From NCBI RefSeq assembly GCF_029360725.1, contig NZ_JARKMY010000002.1:1116001-1180000 (forward strand): 64,000 bases of DNA. Direction: 5' to 3'. Position 1 is the stretch's first letter. Each line of letters starts with the position of its first letter. The notes beneath the pieces are model-generated. The model was not told the DNA's origin. It did no database searches and saw only the letters and a program-made list of their open reading frames with translations. Below, piece after piece: positions 8,727-16,093 of this stretch. The position numbers and the translations under genes are program-made. This stretch comes from Chryseolinea sp. H1M3-3. GTDB lineage: Bacteria; Bacteroidota; Bacteroidia; Cytophagales; Cyclobacteriaceae.

Positions 8727-10166
8727 ATGGCAGAAGCTAAGAGAGACTTTAAGCAGCGTATTGGCTTGCTCGATGCTACTATGATCGTGGCCGGCTCTAT
8801 GATTGGCTCTGGAATATTTATTGTTAGTGCAGAAATTACACGAAATGTAGGAAGTGCTGGCTTACTTTTATTGATGTGGTTTTTTGCCGGACTTATCACC
8901 ATCATAGCCGCTTTAAGCTACGGTGAACTCACGGCGATGTTTCCTAAGGCTGGCGGCATGTACGTTTATCTACGCGAGGCCTATAGTCCACTCGTTGGTT
9001 TTCTGTATGGTTGGACTTTCTTTACCATCATTCAAACAGGAACAATTGCTGCGGTCGGGGTCGCCTTTGCAAAATTTACCGCTTATATCATTCCCGGCGT
9101 GGCGGAAGAAAACATTCTCCTCACGATCGGTGGTGTAAAAATTGCGGCGTCGCAGTTATTGTCGATCGGCGTAATCGTATTTCTCACATACATCAATTCA
9201 TTGGGTGTAAAAAACGGTGTTTTAATTCAAACAACACTTACGGTTATTAAAATTGTTTCTATCCTGGCCTTGATAGTCTTTGGTTTTGCATGGGGTGCCG
9301 ATGCTGACGTGTGGACTGCCAACTGGAAAGATGGTTGGAATTTATCGGGATGGATAAAAGATGATGCTGGAATTAGTAATATACCGTTGATGGGCCTTGC
9401 AGCATTCAGCGGGATAGCCATTGCCATGAAAGGCTCATTGTTTTCCTGTGATTCGTGGCACAACATTTCGTTTATCGCTGGTGAAGTAAAGGATCCAAAA
9501 AAAAACATTGGGTTAAGTTTGGTGCTTGGAACGACCCTTGTAACAGGAGTCTATCTTTTGGTAAATATCATGTACTTGGCTGTCGTTCCATTACCTCAAA
9601 TCGCATTTGCGAAAAGCGATCGCATCGGGGTGGTTGCCTCTGAACTTATTTTCGGTTCGTATGGCACGCTGCTGATCGCAATCATGATTATGATCTCAAC
9701 CTTTGGTTGTAATAATGGTTTAATCATTGCCGGGGCACGTGTCTACTACACGATGGCTAAAGATCAGCTCTTTTTTCCGAAGGCCGGTGTGTTAAACAAA
9801 TACTCCGTCCCTGCTAACAGCCTTTGGATGCAAGGTGCGTGGGCTTCATTGTTGTGCTTAACCGGCAAATACAACGACCTGCTTGCGCTTGTAATTTTTG
9901 GGGTTCTGGTATTTTATGCATTGACGATTCTGGGTATTTTTATTTTACGAAGAACTCAGCCTCACGCTCCAAGACCTTACAGAGCTTTTGGCTATCCGGT
10001 TCTTCCTGCATTATACATCGCCACAGCAACCGTACTTGCACTTTTGTTATTGGTGTTTGAAACAAATTTTACGCTTCCCGGGCTCGGGATAATTTTGTTG
10101 GGTATTCCGGTATACTATTTCATCATGAGTAAAAAGGATGCCACGGTTAAAGTGCCGGGAAGCTAA
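8727..10166 (+). CDS. APC-superfamily amino-acid permease
   Basis: A 479-residue polytopic inner-membrane protein of about 12 helices. Helix 1 carries the unwound substrate-binding motif AGSMIGSGIFIV (around residues 22-33), followed by SYGELTAMFPKAGGMYVYLREAYSPLVGFLYGW, both diagnostic of amino acid/polyamine/organocation permeases of the LAT-like branch. RBS-like GGGAG lies close before the ATG. It sits 122 bases after the peptide transporter and 72 bases before the first hydroxyproline catabolic enzyme, so free hydroxyproline or a related imino acid is the obvious candidate substrate. The sequence alone does not fix specificity. Confidence 0.9.
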   Translation: MAEAKRDFKQRIGLLDATMIVAGSMIGSGIFIVSAEITRNVGSAGLLLLMWFFAGLITIIAALSYGELTAMFPKAGGMYVYLREAYSPLVGFLYGWTFFTIIQTGTIAAVGVAFAKFTAYIIPGVAEENILLTIGGVKIAASQLLSIGVIVFLTYINSLGVKNGVLIQTTLTVIKIVSILALIVFGFAWGADADVWTANWKDGWNLSGWIKDDAGISNIPLMGLAAFSGIAIAMKGSLFSCDSWHNISFIAGEVKDPKKNIGLSLVLGTTLVTGVYLLVNIMYLAVVPLPQIAFAKSDRIGVVASELIFGSYGTLLIAIMIMISTFGCNNGLIIAGARVYYTMAKDQLFFPKAGVLNKYSVPANSLWMQGAWASLLCLTGKYNDLLALVIFGVLVFYALTILGIFILRRTQPHAPRPYRAFGYPVLPALYIATATVLALLLLVFETNFTLPGLGIILLGIPVYYFIMSKKDATVKVPGS

Positions 10167-10238
10167 GAAAGTGAAAGGCGGATAAAAATAATCCGAGGAG
10201 AATGGTTATAATAAGTATTAATTAAAAATAAACTGATC

Positions 10239-11177
10239 ATGATTACATGGAAAGGCGTTTTCCCTGCACTAACGACAAAATTTACTCCGGATGATAAACT
10301 TGATTTTAAAACTTTTGAGAGGAACCTGGAAGCTCAACTGGAGGCAGGCGTAAATGGAATAATCATTGGTGGAACATTGGGGGAATCGAGTGTTTTATCC
10401 AGCCAGGAAAAGGAGGAGTTGTTAAGTTTTACCATTGAAAAGGTCGGTGGCCGTGTTCCTGTCGTGCTGAATATTGCCGAAGGTGCAACCCGTGATGCGG
10501 TGAAGATTGCTTCGTCAGCCAGGAGGAATGGGATCAGCGCGTTAATGCTGTTACCCCCGATGCGTTATAAATCTGATCACCACGAAACCGTTACCTATTT
10601 TAAGGCGGTGGCAGAATCCACCGATCTTCAAATCATGATCTACAACAATCCCATTGATTACAAGGTAGACGTTACGTTGGATATGTTTGAAGAACTGACG
10701 GTATGCAGAAATATTGACGCGGTGAAAGAATCAACAAGAGATGTTGTGAACGTAACCAGAATGATAAACAAGTTTGGTGACCGGTTTAAAGTATTGTCCG
10801 GTGTTGACACGTTGGCTTTGGAAAGTTTGATAATGGGCGCACACGGTTGGGTCGCGGGTCTGGTATGTGCATTCCCTAGGGAAACCGTTGCCATTTATGA
10901 TTTGGTAATGCAGGGGAAAGTAAAAGAAGCGCTAGAGATCAATCGGTGGTTTATGCCCCTCCTGGAACTCGACACTTACAGCAAGCTAGTCCAGTATATC
11001 AAATTAGCCGAAGCTGAAGTTGGACTCGGAACGGAAATAGTCCGCGCGCCGAGACTTGTTCTCTCTGGTACTGAACGTACGGAAGTGCTGCACATTATCC
11101 GCGAAGCAATCAAAACACGGCCGACACTTTCTACGACCACGACTGGTAAAAAGAAAAGTATTATTGCTGCGAATTAA
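10239..11177 (+). CDS. DHDPS-family lyase, probable 1-pyrroline-4-hydroxy-2-carboxylate deaminase
   Basis: A 312-residue TIM-barrel aldolase-class enzyme. Visible features are GTLGESSVLS (around 45-54, in place of GTTGE), the family Tyr in MIYNNP (Tyr135) and the Schiff-base lysine in DAVKES (Lys163). Dihydrodipicolinate-synthase-fold enzymes include DapA, NanA and the hydroxyproline pathway deaminase (LhpC type), which converts 1-pyrroline-4-hydroxy-2-carboxylate to 2-oxoglutarate semialdehyde and ammonia. The next two genes encode a hydroxyproline-epimerase-like and a D-amino-acid-oxidase-like enzyme, which makes the pathway role much more likely than lysine synthesis. The C-terminal tail is low in complexity (TLSTTTTGKKKS). 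Confidence 0.82.
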   Translation: MITWKGVFPALTTKFTPDDKLDFKTFERNLEAQLEAGVNGIIIGGTLGESSVLSSQEKEELLSFTIEKVGGRVPVVLNIAEGATRDAVKIASSARRNGISALMLLPPMRYKSDHHETVTYFKAVAESTDLQIMIYNNPIDYKVDVTLDMFEELTVCRNIDAVKESTRDVVNVTRMINKFGDRFKVLSGVDTLALESLIMGAHGWVAGLVCAFPRETVAIYDLVMQGKVKEALEINRWFMPLLELDTYSKLVQYIKLAEAEVGLGTEIVRAPRLVLSGTERTEVLHIIREAIKTRPTLSTTTTGKKKSIIAAN

Positions 11178-11215
11178 CAATTTAAATTAGGGATGGATAG
11201 TTGATTCATTAGCTG

Positions 11216-12214
11216 ATGAAGAAAACATTTTTTTGTATTGATGCGCACACCTGTGGAAATCCTGTTCGCCTGGTTGCTGGCGGCGGACCGCTGCTGGAAG
11301 GAAAAAACATGAGCGAGAAGCGGCAGCACTTTTTGAAAGAATTTGATTGGATCAGGACAGGTCTCATGTTTGAACCGCGCGGTCATGATATGATGAGTGG
11401 AAGTATTTTGTATCCGCCGTCTGATCCAAATAATGACATTGCCGTTTTGTTTATTGAAACCAGTGGATGTCTACCGATGTGTGGTCATGGCACTATTGGA
11501 ACAGTGACGATTGCCATAGAAGAAGGTTTAGTTGTTCCGAAGAAAGAGGGGCTGCTAAACATCGAAGTCCCCGCTGGATTAATTCAAGTCGAATATAAAC
11601 AGGATGGTAAAAAAGTAACATCTGTTAAGATAAGGAATATTAAATCTTTTCTGGCTGCTGAGGCACTCACTGCAGAATGTGTTGACCTGGGCGAGCTTTC
11701 ATTTGATGTATCTTATGGCGGAAATTTTTACGCGATTGTCGATGTGCAGAAAAATTTCCAAGGCGTTGAGAAGTATCGCGCAGAACAACTCGTGGGCTGG
11801 AGTCGGGAGCTGAGAAAGAATATTAACACGAAATACAAATTTGTTCATCCGGAAGATCCCACCATTAACGGATGCAGCCACATCTTATGGGCGGGAAAAG
11901 TAATCGATCCGACGTCAACCGCGAGGAATGCTGTTTTCTATGGCGACAAAGCAATTGATCGTTCACCCTGCGGAACTGGCACATCGGCGAGACTGGCACA
12001 GTGGCATGCAAAAGGAAAATTAAAAAGAGGCGAAGCTTTTATTCACGAAAGTATCATCGGGTCTAAATTTATTGGAAGGGTGGAAGAGGAAACTTTGTTG
12101 AATGGTAAACCGGCTATCGTTCCCAGTGTAGAAGGTTGGGCCATGGTTACGGGTTACAATACCATTATCATTGACGATAGCGATCCATATGCGCATGGCT
12201 TCCAGGTTATCTAG
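11216..12214 (+). CDS. 4-hydroxyproline 2-epimerase (proline racemase family)
   Basis: A 332-residue cytoplasmic enzyme of the proline racemase fold. Both catalytic cysteines are present: MCGHG (Cys89) and PCGTGTS (Cys252). In the family, two cysteines mark racemases/epimerases, while trans-3-hydroxyproline dehydratases have threonine at the second position, so dehydratase is unlikely. The predicted reaction is trans-4-hydroxy-L-proline to cis-4-hydroxy-D-proline, the first step of bacterial hydroxyproline breakdown (LhpA/HypE type). Proline racemase itself remains possible from sequence alone, but the neighbouring deaminase and D-amino-acid oxidase favour hydroxyproline. The ATG follows the previous stop by 38 bases, consistent with one operon. 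Confidence 0.87.
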   Translation: MKKTFFCIDAHTCGNPVRLVAGGGPLLEGKNMSEKRQHFLKEFDWIRTGLMFEPRGHDMMSGSILYPPSDPNNDIAVLFIETSGCLPMCGHGTIGTVTIAIEEGLVVPKKEGLLNIEVPAGLIQVEYKQDGKKVTSVKIRNIKSFLAAEALTAECVDLGELSFDVSYGGNFYAIVDVQKNFQGVEKYRAEQLVGWSRELRKNINTKYKFVHPEDPTINGCSHILWAGKVIDPTSTARNAVFYGDKAIDRSPCGTGTSARLAQWHAKGKLKRGEAFIHESIIGSKFIGRVEEETLLNGKPAIVPSVEGWAMVTGYNTIIIDDSDPYAHGFQVI

Positions 12215-12282
12215 ATTTTTTTTGTTGATATTATCCGGAATGATAAACGTAGCACCCCGCACCCTGACTTATTGATTTTAAA

Positions 12283-13530
12283 ATGAAGAACATTGCAATT
12301 ATAGGCGGCGGCATTATCGGATTGAGTACTGCTTATTACTTAAACAAAGCTGGTCATAAGGTCACGATTTTTGATCAGGGAAATCTAAAAGATAATTGCT
12401 CAAGTGGAAACGCAGGTATGATTGTGCCCAGTCACATCATACCCTTAGCTGCTCCGGGCATGATCTCCAAAGGTATTCGTTGGATGTTTAATTCAAAGAG
12501 TCCTTTTTATGTCCGACCGCGGTTGAGTGGTGATCTTATTCGCTGGGGATTAAAATTCTATGCGCATGCAAATCATCAGCATGTCGAAAAGTCTGCTCCA
12601 GTGTTGAAAGAAATTAGTGCCATGAGCAAAAGTCTGTATCGGGATCTTGCGAAGGAATCTGATTTTCATTTTGGATATGAGGAACGGGGTTTGCTCATGC
12701 TTTATCAAACCAGCGAAACGGAAAAGGAAGAAATCCAGGCTGCAAATCTTGCCAATAGAAACGGAGTTGAGGCGCGTGTGCTTTCGCTTTCTGAAGTTCA
12801 ACTTCTTGAGCCCGACGTGCAGGTAAAAGCAAGAGGCGGCATTTATTTTCCGGGAGATGCACATTTGATTCCTCAGTTGCTGATCAGCAATTTAATTCAA
12901 CACTTGCAAAAACGGGGTGTCACAATTTTCTCCGAGACGCGCGTGGATGATTTCATGGTCGCTGGCCAGCGGGTTGCAAGTCTTCAGGTACAACAAGAAA
13001 GACCGGCGTTCGATGAGTATATTATTGCCACTGGAGCCTGGTCGGGAATTTTCTGTTCAAAGCTAAACCTTGATCTTCCGATGCAGTCGGGCAAAGGGTA
13101 TAGTTTTAACCTGCAGGATGTAAAAAAGAATGTACGCATACCGTCACTGCTGTTGGAAGGTCGCGTGGCTGTAACACCCATGGGCACCTCGTTGCGATTT
13201 GGAGGAACAATGGAAATCGGAGACACTGATCGATCGGTTAACATGAACAGGGTTAAAGGTATTGTTCAAACCATTCCTAAATATTATCCCGAGATGTCGG
13301 TGAACGTTCCTATTCCTAACCAAGTTTGGAATGGTTTACGCCCATGCTCCCCTGATGGATTGCCTTACATTGGCAGGTCAAGTCAATATAAAAATCTCAT
13401 CATTGCTACGGGGCATTCCATGATGGGATTGAGCTTGGGGCTAGCAACTGGCAAGCTTGTGACTGAACTTGTTAACGAAACGGAAACCAGCATGGACATT
13501 TCTCCATTTAATCCAGAGAGGTTTAATTAA
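12283..13530 (+). CDS. FAD-dependent D-amino-acid oxidase/dehydrogenase, probable cis-4-hydroxy-D-proline oxidase
   Basis: A 415-residue flavoprotein of the DAO/DadA fold. It begins with the dinucleotide-binding motif IIGGGIIGLSTAYYL and ends with the FAD-contact block NGLRPCSPDGLPYIGRS...IIATGHSMMGLSLGLATGKLVTEL. Next to a hydroxyproline epimerase and a pyrroline-hydroxycarboxylate deaminase, it fits the middle step: cis-4-hydroxy-D-proline to 1-pyrroline-4-hydroxy-2-carboxylate (LhpB type, single subunit). It is read 68 bases after the epimerase. A general D-amino-acid dehydrogenase is the alternative. The final enzyme, 2-oxoglutarate semialdehyde dehydrogenase, is not in this run of genes. 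Confidence 0.84.
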   Translation: MKNIAIIGGGIIGLSTAYYLNKAGHKVTIFDQGNLKDNCSSGNAGMIVPSHIIPLAAPGMISKGIRWMFNSKSPFYVRPRLSGDLIRWGLKFYAHANHQHVEKSAPVLKEISAMSKSLYRDLAKESDFHFGYEERGLLMLYQTSETEKEEIQAANLANRNGVEARVLSLSEVQLLEPDVQVKARGGIYFPGDAHLIPQLLISNLIQHLQKRGVTIFSETRVDDFMVAGQRVASLQVQQERPAFDEYIIATGAWSGIFCSKLNLDLPMQSGKGYSFNLQDVKKNVRIPSLLLEGRVAVTPMGTSLRFGGTMEIGDTDRSVNMNRVKGIVQTIPKYYPEMSVNVPIPNQVWNGLRPCSPDGLPYIGRSSQYKNLIIATGHSMMGLSLGLATGKLVTELVNETETSMDISPFNPERFN

Positions 13531-13623
13531 ATTTTTTTGGCTACCATTACCAGCGTAGATTCCTAAGCTAAGATTTCACTAGATCAAGATAAGATTCAAC
13601 AAATCGTAGGTATTTCTATCTGC

Positions 13624-13631
13624 TAGATTTG
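13624..13631 (+). promoter_or_regulatory. Candidate -7 element for the arabinofuranosidase genes
   Basis: TAGATTTG is a full match to TAnnTTTG, 32 bases before the GH127 ATG in a 133-base gap. It suggests the two arabinofuranosidase genes and the DUF885 gene can be transcribed separately from the hydroxyproline catabolic genes. No TTTG is seen near -33. Confidence 0.4.
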
Positions 13632-13663
13632 TTTAGGTATTTTGTATCTCTAAATATTATCGT

Positions 13664-16072
13664 ATGAAGTGTGTTTATCAGTTGATGTTAATGGTGTTGG
13701 GCTGCGTTGTTGGAAGTGGCGTCTCCTTTTCACAAGCGAAGCTTCAATCAGGTGACTATCCAATTCAACCTGTTTTATTTAACGCCGTACACCTTCAGGA
13801 TGATTTTTGGGCACGTCGCATAAAAACAAATCATGAGGTTACAATTCCTTTTACATTAGAGAAGTGCAAATCAACAGGCAGGATCAAGAATTTTGAAATC
13901 GCCGCGGGTTTGAAAACCGGTACGTTTTGTACGGAGTTCACATTCGATGACACCGATGTTTACAAGATCATCGAAGGTGCCAGCTATTCTCTGCAAATAT
14001 TTAAAGATCCCGTTCTCGAGTTGAAAGTTGATTCATTGATTGACGTTATTGGGAAAGCCCAGGAACCAGACGGATATATTTACACAAACCGAACAATCAT
14101 GGGTTCCAACTCCCATGAGTGGGCAGGAGCCAGGCGGTGGGAGAAGGAGGAAATTCTAAGTCATGAATTATATAATATCGGTCATCTAATCGAAGCTGCA
14201 GTCGCACATTATCATGCTACGGGCAAGGCCACATTGTTGAATATTGCCGTAAAAGCTGCTGATCTGGTATGTGAGGATTTCGGTCCCGGAAAATTGCACA
14301 CATATTCTGGCCATCAGATCGTTGAACTCGCCATGGCGAAATTGTATAAAGTGACCGGGAAGAAAAAATACCTGGATGCCGGCAAATTTATTTTAGATGC
14401 GCGAGGGCCGGGTGGAGAACCGTACAATCAGGCGCACAAAAAAGTTGTAGATCAGCATGAAGCCGTCGGACATTCGGTAAGGGCTGCGTATATGTATGCC
14501 GGTATGGCTGACATTGCCGCGCTTACCAATGATTCGTTGTACATCAAAGCCATTGATGATATATGGGAGGATGCAGTGTTTAAAAAAATATACGTAACGG
14601 GTGGGATAGGCTCAACAGGCAATGGCGAAGCTTTTGGAGCTGCGTATGAACTTCCGAATATGTCCGCGTATAACGAAACGTGCGCATCTATTGCAAATGT
14701 TTATTGGAATTATAGACAGTTCCTTTTGCATGGAGATTCTAAATACTATGATGTACTGGAGCGGACACTTTATAACGCTTTTTTGTCGGGCGTATCGTTG
14801 ACCGGCGATCGCTTTTTTTATCCGAACCCTTTAGAGTCACATGGACAACATGAACGAAGTCCCTGGTTTAGTTGTGCCTGCTGCCCCAGCAATGTTACAC
14901 GATTTGTTCCCTCCATAGGTGGATATTTCTATGCGCAAAAAGACAATGCCATTTATGTGAACCTGTTTGCTGGAAGTACAGCTGAACTTATGGTTAACAC
15001 GAATAAGATAAAGCTTGAACAAAAGACAAACTATCCCTGGAGTGGGAAGGTTCAAATTTTAGTAACCCCGCAGGCATCGGCAGACGCAGAAATTAAAATA
15101 CGCATTCCGGGATGGGCAATTGATAAACCCATTCCAGGCGATCTGTATTCCTTCAAGGAAAAATCTGTTGAGCAACCCAAGATTTCCGTTAATGGAAAAG
15201 TGTTCAGCTACAAATTGGATAAAGGGTATGCTGGAGTCCGGAAAAAATGGAGAAAGGGTGATGTCATTGATATCAATTTCCCCATGCCAGTACACAGGGT
15301 AAAGGGAAATGATAAAATAGTGTCCGACAGAAATAAATACGCTTATCAACGCGGACCATTGGTTTATTGTGCGGAATGGCCAGACAATTCTGGTAAAAAA
15401 GTGCTCAATCTTTTTATTCCTGAAGATGCCACGGTAAATGCAGTCTACGATTCTACTTTGCTGAAAGGTGTGTATGTTCTTCAATCGCAAGGACAGGCTA
15501 GCGCGAGAACTTCTGCTTCAACAACTAATTCCGCAAAAGTACCTGTAAAATTAATTCCTTATTATGCATGGGCGCATCGCGGCGCTGGTGAAATGGTTGT
15601 TTGGATACCAAAGGATGCATCAGCAACTCAACCGTTACCCGCACCATCGATTGCTTCATCCAGTAAGATTTCAGCTTCTTATAACAAATTAACATTAAAA
15701 GCATTGAATGACCAGATGGAGCCTAAGTCGTCAAGCGATCATTCTATCATGTATTATCATTGGTGGCCAAAGAAAGATACAACCCATTGGGTACAGTATG
15801 ACTTTGAAAAAGCCGAGACGATTTCATCCTCAAAGGTTTATTGGTATGATGATGGTCCCTACGGAGGCTGCCGCATTCCCGCCGGCTGGCGACTATTGTA
15901 TAAGAAAGGAGAAGCGTGGATTCCAGTTGATCCGAAAGCACCTTACACAATCGTGAAGGATCAATATGCTGAGGTATCATTCGAGGCTATTATAACAACA
16001 GCCCTGAGGTTGGAAGTAACACTTCCCAAAGAACATTCCAGCGGCATAATGGAGTGGAGTGTTCAGCACTAA
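13664..16072 (+). CDS. GH127-family beta-L-arabinofuranosidase with C-terminal discoidin-like domain
   Basis: An 802-residue secreted enzyme with a signal peptide ending near SFSQ (residue 24). The catalytic (alpha/alpha)6 toroid covers about 35-440, and all GH127 hallmarks can be seen: GGIGSTGNGEAF with acid/base Glu322, YNETC with Glu338 and Cys340, and SCACCPSN with Cys404, Cys406 and Cys407. In the characterised Bifidobacterium enzyme HypBA1 the equivalent residues bind zinc, and one cysteine is the nucleophile that removes beta-L-arabinofuranose from arabinosyl-hydroxyproline. Beta-sandwich segments follow, and residues about 700-802 (HWVQYDFEKAETISSSKVYWYDDG) resemble an F5/8 type C-like carbohydrate-binding module. 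Being next to hydroxyproline catabolism, it strongly suggests arabinosylated extensin-type substrates. Confidence 0.92.
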   Translation: MKCVYQLMLMVLGCVVGSGVSFSQAKLQSGDYPIQPVLFNAVHLQDDFWARRIKTNHEVTIPFTLEKCKSTGRIKNFEIAAGLKTGTFCTEFTFDDTDVYKIIEGASYSLQIFKDPVLELKVDSLIDVIGKAQEPDGYIYTNRTIMGSNSHEWAGARRWEKEEILSHELYNIGHLIEAAVAHYHATGKATLLNIAVKAADLVCEDFGPGKLHTYSGHQIVELAMAKLYKVTGKKKYLDAGKFILDARGPGGEPYNQAHKKVVDQHEAVGHSVRAAYMYAGMADIAALTNDSLYIKAIDDIWEDAVFKKIYVTGGIGSTGNGEAFGAAYELPNMSAYNETCASIANVYWNYRQFLLHGDSKYYDVLERTLYNAFLSGVSLTGDRFFYPNPLESHGQHERSPWFSCACCPSNVTRFVPSIGGYFYAQKDNAIYVNLFAGSTAELMVNTNKIKLEQKTNYPWSGKVQILVTPQASADAEIKIRIPGWAIDKPIPGDLYSFKEKSVEQPKISVNGKVFSYKLDKGYAGVRKKWRKGDVIDINFPMPVHRVKGNDKIVSDRNKYAYQRGPLVYCAEWPDNSGKKVLNLFIPEDATVNAVYDSTLLKGVYVLQSQGQASARTSASTTNSAKVPVKLIPYYAWAHRGAGEMVVWIPKDASATQPLPAPSIASSSKISASYNKLTLKALNDQMEPKSSSDHSIMYYHWWPKKDTTHWVQYDFEKAETISSSKVYWYDDGPYGGCRIPAGWRLLYKKGEAWIPVDPKAPYTIVKDQYAEVSFEAIITTALRLEVTLPKEHSSGIMEWSVQH

Positions 16073-16093
16073 ATTCATAAAATACCTTGGTCA

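Noticed and set aside
10239-11177. DapA (lysine biosynthesis dihydrodipicolinate synthase)
   Set aside because: The fold fits, but the GTTGE motif is altered to GTLGE and the direct neighbours are hydroxyproline epimerase and a D-amino-acid oxidase, which fit the catabolic deaminase better.
11216-12214. trans-3-hydroxy-L-proline dehydratase
   Set aside because: That enzyme has threonine in place of the second catalytic cysteine. Here PCGTGTS keeps the cysteine.
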